NCBI RefSeq assembly: GCF_965363235.1
Contig: NC_134843.1
Coordinates: 66,565,865 to 66,629,864, forward strand
DNA from: Mytilus galloprovincialis
Lineage: Eukaryota; Mollusca; Bivalvia; Mytilida; Mytilidae
Length of the DNA: 64,000 nt
Direction: 5' to 3'
Position numbers and translations under genes: made by a program. Shown piece after piece: positions 35,746 to 47,318 of this stretch (its first letter is position 1; each line of letters begins with the position of its first letter). A model generated the notes under the pieces. The model had not been told where the DNA came from. It worked only from the letters and a program-made list of their open reading frames with translations, and did not search any database.

Positions 35746-36890
35746 ACAAACCGTTTACTCAAAAGATTTTACTTTCATCTGAAAATGAATATGTAGAGAG
35801 ATTGAAAACAATTTAAAATACTGTTGCTCCAATGACAAGATAAGCTACGGTAAAGCATGTTTCAACAATATATCAATATTCAATAAGTGTATATTTATAA
35901 TTTATATAGTACACCTACCTTTTTGTTTTTTGTTTTTGAAAGACAATATTTGATATTGAATGGATGAATATGCATGATATTGATCAATGAAATCATATAA
36001 ATAGTTTGAATGGTAATACATACAAGAATAATTAGATGTATTATTATTGCCAATGAGACAACTATCCATCAAAGTTCAAATGAACTGGATGTTATACATG
36101 CATATCAAATGTAATCATTTTTATATGTTCCCATTGTAAATTTTATGTAGAACTGACAGCATTAGATTGACTACGGTGTGGATTTGAACAACAGCTTCAC
36201 AATTTCTATGACCGAGAGTTTAGGAATTTCAGCTTTTGTTTTAGTTAAAAAGTCAGATACACATGAACGAGCCAGCAACCAAACAACAAATCCTGATGTC
36301 TTCAACAATAGGCAGATGACCACACATGTCTCGCTGTAAAACGTCCTATATAAGTCACCGACATTATCAAACACACATTGACATGAATAATGGAATCTGT
36401 AAATGACCCCTAAAATGTGATGATCAAACTTGTTTTTTTGCGACTTTAACAAACCCATCAGTAGATCAACGAAAGGTTCATAAAAGAAAATACATAAAAT
36501 CCCACATATAGAAAACACTGAACTTTTAGATTACGGCATAACAAACAACATGAATTGGTCTTGAATACGGGATCGTTATATCCAAACGCAGATGTTAAAT
36601 CTAACGAGCCATACTGTAATCTGAGTGACTAATCTGCTATTGAGCTTTATATCGCCCCGAGTGTAGACATTTTGTGAATGAGTATGCCATCTACCCTCAT
36701 CAGTTTCATCACAGGATTTGGCCACTAAAATAAAAAAAACAAAGCGAGATTCTTGGCGTAGTTCCTGCGCCTTCCCACATTATACGTCTGGCATTTTACA
36801 TCAGTTTTACATTAGAAGTGCTGTATATTCAAGTATACATAATATCTTCTAAATAGTATCAAACGTCAGCAGATGTATGGTTTGATGCTG
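35746..36890. other. Region downstream of the TRIM gene
   Basis: No canonical AATAAA close to the TRIM stop. A 'gccaatgagacaac' repeat lies at 36035-36090. A minus-strand open frame of 115 codons (36171-36518) contains hydrophobic stretches but no recognised domain; it may be chance. Confidence 0.4.
36171..36518 (-). CDS. Uncharacterised open frame, 115 codons (doubtful)
   Basis: Cys- and Phe-rich with two to three hydrophobic segments (near FSICGILCIFF and CVVICLLL). No splice context, no homologue I recognise. Listed only because it is the longest frame between the TRIM gene and the satellite array. Could be a single exon or noise. Confidence 0.15.
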   Translation of the reverse strand: MFSICGILCIFFYEPFVDLLMGLLKSQKNKFDHHILGVIYRFHYSCQCVFDNVGDLYRTFYSETCVVICLLLKTSGFVVWLLARSCVSDFLTKTKAEIPKLSVIEIVKLLFKSTP

Positions 36891-36896
36891 ATGAAA

Positions 36897-38590
36897 TAAC
36901 TCATCATAGATACCAGGATTGAAATTTCGTATATACGTCAGGCGCGCGTTTCGTCTACAAATACTAATTAGTGACGCTTGAATTAATACTTGTTAAAAAG
37001 GCCAAATAAAGAAACAAGTTGAAGAGCATTGAGGACCAAAAATGCCTAAAAGTTTTTTACAGCTAAGGTAATCTATTCCTGAAGTAGAAAAGCCTTAGTA
37101 TTTCAAAAATACAAAAATTTGCAACAGTTAATCTATAATTATGAACATATCAATGATAACTCATGTCAATACAGAAGTGCTGACTACTGGGCTGGTGATA
37201 CCGTCGGGGAAATAATTCTCCACCAGCAGTGGCATCGACCCAGTGGTTGTAAATGAACTCATCATAGATACCAGGATTGAAATGTCGTATATACACAAGA
37301 CGCACGTTTCGTCTACAAAGACTCATCAGTGACGCTCGAATAAAAATATGTTAAAAAGGACAAATAAAGTACGAAGTTGAAGAGCATTGAGGACCAAAAA
37401 TTCCCAAAAGTTTATGCCAAATACAGCTAAAGTAATCCATTCCTGAGGTAGAAAAGCCTTAGTATTTCAAAAATACAAAAATTTGCTAACAGTTAATTTA
37501 TAATTATGAACATATCAATAATAACTCATGTCAACACAGAAGTGCTGACTACTGGGCTGGTTATACTCTCGGGAAATAAATCCTCCACCAGCAGTGGCAT
37601 CGATCCAGTGGTTGTAAATAAACTCGTCATAGATACCAGGATTGAAATTTCGTATATACGCAAGACGCGCGTTTCTTCTTCAAAGACTCATCAGTGACGC
37701 TCGAATAAAAAAAATGTTAAAAAGGCCAAATAAAGTACGAGGTTGAAGAGCATTGAGGACCAACAATTTCTAAAAGTGTTTGCCAAATACAGCTACGGTA
37801 ATCCATTCCTGAGGTAGAAAAGCCTTAGTATTTCAAAAATTCAAAATTTTGCTTACAGTTAATTTATAGTAATGAACATATCAATGATAACTCATGTCAA
37901 CACAGAAGTGCTAAATACTGGGCTGGTGATTACCTCGGGGAAATAAATCTCCACCAGCAGTAGCATCGACCCAGTGGTTGTAAATAAACTCATCATAGAT
38001 ACCAGGATTATAAATTCATATATACGCAAGACGCGCGTTTCGTCTTCAAAGACTCATCAGTGACGCTCGAATAAAAAAATGTTAAAAAGATCAAATAAAG
38101 TACATAGTTGAAGAGCATTGAGGACCAAAATTTTCGTATATACTTCAGGCGCGCGTTTCGTCTACAAATACTAATTAGTGACGCTTGAATAACTACTTGT
38201 TAAAAAGCCCAAATAAAGTACGAAGTTGAAGAGCATTGAGGACCAAAAATGCCTAAAAGTTTTTGCCAAATACAGCTAAGGTAATCTATTCCTATGGTAG
38301 AAATGCCTTAGTATTTCAAAAAATACAAAATTTTCTTAACAGTTTATTTATAATTATGAACATATTCAATGCTAACTTATGTCAACACAGAAGTGCCGAC
38401 TACTGGGCTGGTGATACCCTCGGGGAAATGAATCTCCACCAGCAGTGGCATCGACACATTGGTTGTAAATAAACTCATCATAGATACCAGGATTGAAATT
38501 TCGTATATACGTCAGACGCGCGTTTTGTCAAAAAAAAAACATATCAGTGACGCTCGAATAAAAAAAATGTTAAAAAAAAGTGAAAAGGAG
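36897..38590 (+). repeat. Tandem array of a ~365 bp Mytilus-type repeat
   Basis: Units start at 'actcatcatagatacc' near 36899, 37258, 37623, 37988 and 38474. One unit is cut at about 38128 and rejoined to another in mid-sequence ('attttcgtatatac'), giving about four full and two partial units. Each holds 'gacgcgcgtttcgtct', 'cagtgacgctcgaat', 'gttgaagagcattgagg', 'gctgactactgggctgg' and 'ccagcagtggcatcgac'. Short frames at 37506-37697 and 38263-38472 are repeat-derived. Confidence 0.9.
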
Positions 38591-38599
38591 AAATGTGTA

Positions 38600-39134
38600 G
38601 AATATTTTTAATTTTATAGCCTATTCAACCTGTAACAGTGATTTACTCACTTTCTTCAGATTTTTTGCCTTTCTCTACAGCAACCCCATCTATTGTCATG
38701 TAAACCTTTCAACTCACCTGTCCTAAAGATCCAGTATTAGATTTCTCCATCACTTTGCGTCTGTCTTCTGTCATCATCGCCCGTCGTCCGATTAGGTTTT
38801 GCAAAAGTCATCACCTACACTTCTATGCCAATTGGAAACAAACAAAGTCATGATTTTTGTATCTAGACTGAACATATATTCTATTACCAACTTGGCCGAA
38901 ATTGCTAAAATAGAACATATTGAGTTGCATAGAGGACCAAAAGTTCTCAAACATTTTGCCAAAAACGGCTGAGGTAAACTATTCCTGAGGTAGAAAAGCC
39001 TTAGTATTTTTTTTTATATCATCAGTAGAGTAAACATATTTAAAACGTTTTGGCAAGAACTGACGAAGACCAACAGAAACTAAAATGACAACTTTTAACT
39101 ATGGAAGACGAGGGTAGACTAATATGACAATTTT
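38600..39134. other. Unassigned spacer
   Basis: Between the satellite array and the next element. Holds a short degenerate piece of the ~365 bp family (38930-39015, 'agaggaccaaaagttc' and 'cctgaggtagaaaagcc'). No exon can be supported. Confidence 0.4.
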
Positions 39135-40435
39135 TGTCTCGCATTGACGGAGTCAAAAAGCGAGGCAAAGGTATGCTGTTTGCGGCGTCGGCGGCATTAA
39201 CAATGTTTAAGTTTGTGATTAGATCTAATTTATGGTGAACCACAAGTGGTAGGTCAATCATATTTCGTATGCATTAATATTGTTGCATCTCATTTCCATG
39301 AAGATTATTTTTCCCTGCCCTTCAGTCATGTTCTATTGACTTTGAAACTTTTGCTTATTTTACAGAAACTAGTTTGTGATTAGTTATCAAAGGTACCAGG
39401 TTTATAATTTAGGACACCAGACGCGCGTTTCGTCTACATAATACACATCAGTGACGCGCATACCAAAACAAGTTATAAAGCCGAACAAGTACAAAGTTGA
39501 AGAGCATTGTAGATCCAAAATTCCAAGAAATTGTGCCAAATACGGTCAAGGTAATCTATGCCAGGGAAAAGAAAATCCGTAGTCTTTCGAAAAATTTAAA
39601 GTTTTGTTAATAGGAAATTTGAAAAAAAATGACCACATAATTGATATTCATGTTAACACCAAAGTGCTGACTACTGGGCTGGTGATACCCTCAGGAACGA
39701 AACGTTCACCAGCAGTGGCATCGAACCACTGGTGTAAATAGTTATCAAAGGTACCAGGATTGTAATTAAGTACGCCAGACGCGCGTTTCGTCTGATTAAG
39801 ACTATTTAGTGACGCTTATATCGAAAAAGTTATAAAGCCAACAATTATAAAGTGGAAGAGCATTAAAGGTCCAAAATTTTAATTAGTTGTGATTAGGTCC
39901 GTTTAAGGGGAACCATAAGTGGTAGGCCACTGGTAATTGTTGTTCAGGTGTATAAACATTAGCACAGCTCATTTCCATGGAGAATATTTGGCCCTGCCCC
40001 GTCAGTCATGGTCTACGGACTTTGAAAATTCTGTTTTTTTTTATGTATTAGTTTGTGATTAGATCAGTTGAAGATGAACTGCTTATATTAAGTCAATGAT
40101 ATTTGGTATGCAAGTTTATTTGTATTTGCAAGAATCGCTCCATGAATATTATATTGGCCCACCCCTCTACATGGTTCATTGATTTTGAAACTTTTACATA
40201 GTTAATATGTTAATGTTTGTGGTTTGTTTAAAGGGAAATACTTATAATAAGTCAATGGTATTTGGTTTACAGTTGTATAAGCATTGGCACATCTCATTTG
40301 CATTGAAATTATTTAGCCAGGTACCTCAGTCATTGTTCATTGACTTTAAACATTTGAATAACTCATGTAAGATGTTTAAGTGTTGCTATTTTAATTTCAA
40401 CATTTGCATAATAAAATCTACAAAAAGGCGAGACA
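39135..40435 (+). mobile_element. TGTCTCGC-ended element interrupted by satellite-like units
   Basis: Left end 'tgtctcgcattgacg', right end 'aggcgagaca', the same type of inverted ends as the elements at 15176 and 27868 but a different body ('tttgtgattagatc', 'tcatttccatgaa', 'cattgactttgaaac' phrases repeated). Split by an insertion at about 39385-39881. Confidence 0.6.
39385..39881 (+). mobile_element. ~500 bp insertion: two diverged units of the ~365 bp repeat family
   Basis: Flanked by 'tagtttgtgattag' (39371-39384) and 'ttagttgtgattag' (39883-39896), which look like an imperfect ~14 bp target duplication in the host element. Holds two starts of 'ttatcaaaggtaccagg' with 'cagacgcgcgtttcgtct'. 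Confidence 0.6.
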
Positions 40436-42600
40436 TATCTCTGTGATAACTAATTATTTATAATATTGCCATTACCAGATCTACATATAGGTCAGAATAG
40501 ATGATCATATTGTCAGTTGTCTGATTAAAGGAGTTATTATCCACATGTTTCTAATACTCATTTGTGTTTGAGGCACTAAGATGAAATGGGAGATAACTCT
40601 GTCTTTCGAAAACTGACTATATATGAAAGTTGTTTTCCATTCGTTTGATGTGGGACTTTCCGTTTTGAATTTTCCTCTGAGTTCAGTATGTTTGTGATTT
40701 TATTTTTTTCCAGGTTGATGCATCATAGTTTATATCATCTTCACCAACGCTTAAACAAAAGAAATACATATAACTTTCAATGACTTTGTCTATTTTGATA
40801 AAGTAAAAATATTACTTGCATGCGGTAACTCATTTTTAAGTAGCTTGGTACTCTAGTATTCGGACATACAATAGTTTTTTTTTAACACGATTAGGAATTT
40901 ATTACATGGAAAAAAAACAATTCAAAATTGAAATATAAAGCAAAACCGATTTGTTAACATTCTATCATGATTTGTTTACTATATGTACCAACGTTATTTG
41001 GTCTGACAACTAATGCTAGAAAAATTTCTAGATCTTCAGACATTACTACTTATCAATTAGTCAAATGCATCACCAGGGGGAAATTTATTTGGCCTTTTAA
41101 ACTTTTTTTATTCGAGCGTAGCTGACGAATCTTTTGTAGACGAAATGAAAATCTTGCGCAAATACAAATTTCAGTCCTGGTATCTATCACGAGTTCATTT
41201 ACATCCACTTGGTCGATGCCACTGCTGGTGGAATTTTTACCCCGAGGGTATCACCAGCCCAGTAGTCAGCCCTTCTTTGCTGATATTTATTATTATTGAT
41301 ATGGTCATTACTATGAATAAACTGTTTACAAAACGTTGACTTTTTAAAATACTTAGGCTTTTCTACTCACGGAACAGATTACATAAGCTATAATTGGCCG
41401 AAAATGTTTGGTTATCAATGCTCTGCAACTTCATAATTTATTTGGCCTTTTTAATCTTTTTTATTATTTGAGCGTCACTGATGAGTCTTTGGTAGACCAA
41501 ACGCGCGTCGAGCTGTAATACAAAATTTAATCCTTGTATCTATGATGAGTTTTACAACCACTGGGTCGATGTCACTGCTAGTGTAGTTTTGATTCCCTGA
41601 GGGTATCACCAACCCAGTAGTCCAAACTTCTGTGCTGTCATGAATTATTATTGATATGGTCATATTCATCGATTAACTGTTTACATACCGTTTGATTTTT
41701 GGAGATACGAAGGCTTTTATACCTCAGGAATAGATAACCTTAGCTGTTTTTGATAAAACATTTAGGAATTTTGGTCCTCAATGTTCAACGTATTTATTTT
41801 GGATATTTTAACTTTTTGGAATTCGAGTGTCACTGATGAATCTTTTGTAGACGACAAACGCGTCTGGCGTTATTAAGAAATAATCCTGGTATCTATGATA
41901 GGTTTATTTTTTTACTGCATATTTGAAACTTTTTTGATTGACCTGATCTTCGAAATTCTAATCGTATCCCGATCTGATTATCTTATATAATACTAGAACA
42001 CACAAAGCAAAACCGGAAACTACTTCAATTTAGTGTCAATCCCCAATGACGAAGTTCAGGTGTGATTAATACCCGTGTATATAGCAAATCTCAAACAAAC
42101 CATTGGTGGTGGCCAACTATACTATTCACATTGGTATCAGATTCGACCCGGAACTTAATTATTGGTAATATATCAATTATGTAGAAAACAAAAGAGCCCT
42201 GGAATGGTGTAATTTTTTAACAGCATCATTGTCCCAAAGATACTAGTTATATATAAAGTTTAATTCTTCAATTCGTTGTTTTTACGTTATGACAGCTATC
42301 AAATTGGACCTGGTTATTTTTACAAACGATAACCAATGAATTACAGGATCCTGACTTAGGACAGGAAAATAAAATGTGGTGTAATTAATCATGTTTGTGA
42401 GCGCTAAATCCTCCTCAAACTTGGGGCAGTAGAACTATTAACTAATAAATCATTGGGAAAAGGGTTTGACTCATAATATTTGCACAAACGACACAAAAAA
42501 GTAACAAAGAGACTTGAGACACAGATCCGACCTGAGAGTTTTTTTAAAATCTAGTTGAACCCAATATCAACTAATAAAAATATCAATCAGTATACATACA
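40436..42600. repeat. Spacer with minus-oriented ~365 bp repeat units (about 41095-41900)
   Basis: Between 41095 and 41900 three diverged copies run in the opposite direction ('tcactgatgagtctttgg', 'gtcgatgccactgctgg', 'ggtcctcaatg'). The rest (40436-41090, 41905-42600) shows nothing recognisable. Confidence 0.6.
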
Positions 42601-42609
42601 ATGGATTTA

Positions 42610-43620
42610 GAATAAATAAAATTGAGGATGGAAATTGGGAATGTGTCAATGAGACAACAACCCGACCATAGAGCAGACAACAGCAAAAGGTCACCAATAG
42701 GCCTTCAATGCAACGAGAAATTCCCGCACCCGTAGGCGTCTTTCAGCTTGCCCCTAAACAAATATATATACTAGTTCAGTGATAATGGAAGTCAAACTAA
42801 ACTCCAAATTATACACAAAAAAAATAAAATTAAAAATAATACAAGACTAAATAAAGGCAACAGTAGTATACCGCTGTTCAAACTCGTAAATCCATGGACA
42901 AAAAACTAAATCGGGGTAACAAATTAAAACTGAGGGAAACGCATTAAATATAAGAGGGGAACAACGACACAACACTACAATGTAACACACATAGAAACGG
43001 ACCAAGCATTAGACAAAATCCCACGAGAATAACAAATATAACATCAAAACCAAATACATGAATTTGGGATAGACAAGAACCGTGACACGTCTTATCGCAA
43101 TGTGAATTTACACAAAAAAATAAGAGAAAACAAACGACGCAACGTTAAAATGTAACACACACACAGAAACGAACTATAATATAACAATGGCCATATTCCT
43201 GACTTGGTACAGGACATTTTTAAAGGAAAAAATGGTGGGTTAAACCTGGTTTTGTTGCATGCCGAACCTCCCTCTTTTATAGCCATGTGAAATATAACAT
43301 TAAAATGACAACTCAACACCACAGGACTACAATATAAATAAATTGGAGAACACAATTGACAAAGAAACACACGAACAACAGCCAACAAAAGTTCAAAATT
43401 TTAATACGCCAGAAGTGCATTTTGTCCACACAAGATCTACTAGTGACGCCGAGATACAAAAGTTTGAAAGCCGAAACAAGCACAAAGTCGAACAGCATCG
43501 AGGACCAAAAGATCAAAAAAGTTGTGCCAAAAACGGCCAGGGTTTTCTGTTAGTTACTAGAACATCCCTATTATTTAGAATAATTTATACTTTTTGCAAA
43601 CAGTAAATTTATGAAATTAC
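42610..43620. repeat. Dispersed repeat cluster
   Basis: 42610-42800 is a 'gagacaacaacccgacc' family copy. 42940-43300 shows duplicated phrases ('gtaacacacatagaaacg', 'gacacaacactacaatg'). 43390-43530 is a degenerate piece of the ~365 bp family ('catcgaggaccaaaag'). Open frames here are repeat-derived. Confidence 0.55.
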
Positions 43621-43752
43621 TATACAAAAGATGTACATGATAAAACTGAAGTATTAACTAATTACAGGAAACAACTGTAATACATTACATAACCAGACAT
43701 TTGCAACACAAAATGTAGACACATCCGAATAAGTTTAAATCTCAACGCCAAG

Positions 43753-43844
43753 TGACGTCATATTTAAAATTGTAAAAAATGACAAAAAAAATGACGTCAT
43801 TTGAATTTGTAAAGCAGATCATCAAAAAATTAAAAATGACGTCA
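43753..43844. promoter_or_regulatory. Three full CRE palindromes (TGACGTCA) in 92 bp
   Basis: TGACGTCA at 43753-43760, 43792-43799 and 43837-43844, spaced 39 and 45 bp apart, in AT-rich DNA with no nearby start codon of a recognised gene. The motif binds CREB/ATF proteins. The flanks ('aaaaatgac') are alike, so this may be a decayed tandem repeat rather than an enhancer. Confidence 0.5.
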
Positions 43845-44228
43845 CATTAGAATGAATAATATAGAATTAGGATTGATTTAAGATTATATTTGGACAAAAT
43901 ACTGATATTGCATTTAATAACAATGCACATTTCAATACTTATTAATAGCAAGCTAAAGTAGCAATTAACTATATTATAAATCTATGTTCGGTTTGTTTTG
44001 AATCTAGCTTCAAACGTAAAATATCGTACTGATTACGTTGAACAAAATCAAATCTAATAAATGAATGCGGTGATTAATTTTCTTTACCATAACACATAAA
44101 TATAATAGAAAAGACGTCAACACAATTGACAAAATCCGATGAGAATAACAAATATAACATTAAACATTTAAACTAAATACATGAATTTGGGATAGACAAG
44201 TACCGTAACACGTCTTATAGTAATGCGA

Positions 44229-44480
44229 ATTCACACTCAGCATAACTTTGTTGGAGCAGTTTCTGCGTTAGGAGCACACTCCTGTATATGAAGTCCGTAT
44301 AGTGTGAACAAGGACGAGAATAACGTATTAATTGTGATATGCAAACACCATAGGAAGGGGCAGAAGGTATGTTACTGCTGAGAAATGGGAAATTGATAAT
44401 TGGGAAGTTGAAATCGTCCCGTTTATCATAGATTTTCGTGTGAAGTCGTCCATCTACGTCAATATTGAGGAAACAAAGGC
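44229..44480 (-). pseudogene. Penelope-like reverse transcriptase fragment (C-terminal part)
   Basis: Reads on the minus strand as LNIDVDGRLHTKIYDKRDDF, then NFPIINFPFLSSNIPS, SYGVCISQLIRYSR and LLTQKLLQQ. This is the segment that follows the catalytic motif in mollusc Penelope-like/RT repeats as I remember them. No start, no catalytic part, no endonuclease: a remnant. Confidence 0.65.
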
Positions 44481-44879
44481 CAGAGGCTCCTGACTTGGGA
44501 TAGGCGCAAAAATGCGGCGGGATTAAACCTGATTATGAGATCTCAACCCTATCTCTATACCTCTAGCCACTGTAGAAAAGTAAATGCATAACAATACGCA
44601 CGTTACAATTCAGTTCATGACAAGTCCGAGTTCGAGGTCAGAAGATGTAACAAAATAAAATAACTATATCCCTTCTTGATAAGTCTATTTAAAGATTTTG
44701 TTAGCTTCTGAGGTGAACACTGATATTTTTGTGCTTTATAAAGAATATTAGATGTGAAATACATGAACGTATAAGAAGTCTGCATGTTGTGCTATATTTA
44801 CGAATGATGTCCTTGTACCGATGATAAAATTTAGTAAATGTTGTGACTAGTGTGTGATATCGAAAACCCTGGTGAAATA

Positions 44880-45200
44880 ATTTTTCAGTTATTCATAAAT
44901 TTCTCTCGTTAAAATCTAAAACGTTGATACATAGACGAGAAAATCGTACAAGTTGAGATATATAAACACCGTAAGATGGTGACAAGGGAAGGATAAGAAA
45001 TGAAAAAAACATCTCTTTTATCAGAATTTTTTGTATTTAGCTTTCCGTTAATGATATAGATATCAAGATCGAGGAAAGGTCGTTGTTAGTATAAGCTTTA
45101 TTTAAAGTCAGTTCAACAGGATAAATTTCTTTAGTATACATACTGAAGTCGTCATTATTGTGAGCAAATATATCATCCAAATATTTAAAAGTATTATTAA
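44880..45200 (-). pseudogene. Second Penelope-like RT fragment, with YLDD catalytic motif
   Basis: Minus-strand translation gives TFKYLDDIFAHNNDDFSMYT, KEIYPVELTLNKAYTNNDLS and, after a break, YGVYISQLVRFSR. YLDD is the RT catalytic box. It is frameshifted near 45000-45060. It lies upstream (in its own direction) of the other fragment, separated by an unrelated repeat (about 44480-44600), so they are two broken copies or one split copy. Confidence 0.65.
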
Positions 45201-45429
45201 ATTTTTGTATCACATCGTCATGTAATTATCATAATTTCACAAAAAGTTCAACAATTTGAAAACTGAATTACATGTCTTGTGGTGATGTTATTGCTTATAA
45301 ACTGGAGCCTTTTACCTGCCAGACAGTTCTCTATTGAATCAATGCTTTTAACCAGTTGTCTTTATACTAGATTAAGATGGAATGCACGTTTAATTTACTT
45401 TTAATGGCATATTTTGGGGACAAGTGTTT

Positions 45430-46770
45430 GTTGGTAATTTTTAAATCGCATATCGGACTGTTTCCGCTTTTTGTTATTGCTTACAGTCACGTCTGTGTTC
45501 AAACAATTGTAATAAGTAGATTTCGATTAATAGAATAACAATTGTGAACTCAAATTTCAAATAAATTAATTTCCCCCTTTTATACCATTTCCGTGTTAAC
45601 ATTATATCCGCTATTTTTGAATTGATGTCACAAATCATAAAATTATAAGGAAGTTCGAACTTTTTTAGTTGGCATGAAAAGCAGCACAAACATGATGAGT
45701 TACACAGATAATAAGTATATGATGCCGAATTTGATAATGATAGATTTGTATTAATTTCAAGTGGCGAACATACATGCATATCTGGACAAGAACATGTTAA
45801 TGCAAAGTAAATATGTATCTTGCTTTGACCTTGACTAACACGCAGAGGCGGGCATTTAATTTGCTTTTTCAAAAACTTACAGTCACCAGGGAGACGTATC
45901 ACCTAAATAAACGAATTATTCTGATCTCGAGTAAACCAGTCTTTGCACATATTAAGACATGCTGGTTGGGTTGCGTAGAAGAAGCAACCACTTATGTTTA
46001 AATGTTAATTGGGTTTGCCCGGTATTGATCGAACTAAAAAACAACCACACTTTATGCGACCATGAGACTACAATATCACGAGACAGAAAAAGAACATATT
46101 TGAATTTGTACTGCACTGGGAACTGTCATTCATTTATTAATAATCTAATGTATAGCTATTATTCAGCATTGCTAAAATTAGGATTCATTGAAGTGATTTT
46201 TGGAAATTCTAAGGTCAATAATTTTTTTTAAAGCCAATCATAAATTCAATTAAGCATATCATTAATTCAATTAAGCGCATCCTATTCCCAATAAAGTACA
46301 TTCGTAATTAAATTAAACACATCCATGATTCATTTGAACTCATCATAAATTGTATTGTACACAGCATAAATTTAATTTAGTATATACACATGCAGAATTA
46401 TTCTATTTTTGAGTTTGCTGAAATGAAAATAAAACAACCAATAAGAATATTCGTATCATTATTGAAAATGCTGACATTACATAGTGCGGAATTTACTTAT
46501 AACTATTGGAAAATGTGTGCTCTCGAATTTCAGGAAATATATATATTAATAGTCCATTACTGGTTGGGAAGTATTGACGCTGTTCTATATAATCGGGCGA
46601 TCACACAGTTGTAAGTCTAGACATGGAAGTATCATGTTGAGTATGATCGCCCAGCTAACTTGTATAATTGCATTTTTTGTGGTTTATAAATATTTGAATT
46701 TTAAATGAATCTATCTATGAATCTTTGAATTCATTTGATTATAAAAACAAACGTGCATTTTGTCTTTTAG
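45430..46770. other. Start of duplication unit A, non-coding upstream part
   Basis: Matches 52810-52849 plus 54808-56106 in unit B. Carries a 22 bp-type minisatellite ('aattaaacacatcc' units) at about 46240-46385, weaker than in B. The open frame 46390-46614 is not conserved in B (stop codon) and is rejected. The 'tataaatatttgaat' box at about 46686 is conserved in both and could be a promoter element. The initiator exon of the receptor was not found. Confidence 0.5.
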
Positions 46771-47234
46771 TACCTTTACACACTGATTATTTCGTATGTC
46801 ATTGAAGTAAATTGTCAAAGATGTCTTGAACCGGAAAGGGTATTTACATGTCCAAGAAGTGCTAACGCATGGCTTATTGAGTCTCGACTTAAGTGTAAAA
46901 ATAGTGACCACTACCATTGTTTGGAAACAGACATCCACACTTCAGAAATTCAGACTCTGATTGAATGTTGTATGTTGCCGTTAAATATATCTAAAGGTAA
47001 ATACAATATACGTATACCTCAAACAGTAAATCAAATCAAAATGAAGCATTTAACTGCAAAACTATTGCGTATAAACTGCCAGGAAACACTCCCAAGAAAC
47101 TATCATATCAAATATGAAAATAATAAGATTTGGTATGGTTGCCAATAAGCCAACTCTCCACAAGAGACCAAATGACACAGAAATTAACAACTACATGTCA
47201 CCGTACGCCTTCAATGTTGATCAAAACCCTACAA

Positions 47235-47318
47235 CCACAGGCACTCGTCTCAGAAAAAAAATCCTATATGCCTTGATATAACACAGGAATATTTTTTTCT
47301 GAGACGAGTGCCTGTGCA
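47235..47318. mobile_element. 84 bp hairpin insertion, present in copy A only
   Basis: 'ccacaggcactcgtctcag' at the left is mirrored by 'ctgagacgagtgcctgtg' at the right. TACAA flanks both ends, and copy B reads 'ctacacaacatag' without it at about 56550. A small foldback element inserted after the duplication. Confidence 0.85.

Noticed and set aside
37506..38472. Two short frames in the satellite array
   Set aside because: Repeat-unit sequence; not conserved between units because of indels.
41475..41669. Minus-strand 64-codon frame resembling that of 37506-37697
   Set aside because: Same ~365 bp repeat in the other orientation.
43343..43606. 87-codon frame with Gln/Lys-rich protein
   Set aside because: Falls on a degenerate ~365 bp-family piece.
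46390..46614. 74-codon frame upstream of receptor copy A, considered as the initiator exon
   Set aside because: Copy B has a stop at the same place and no compatible donor/phase was found.
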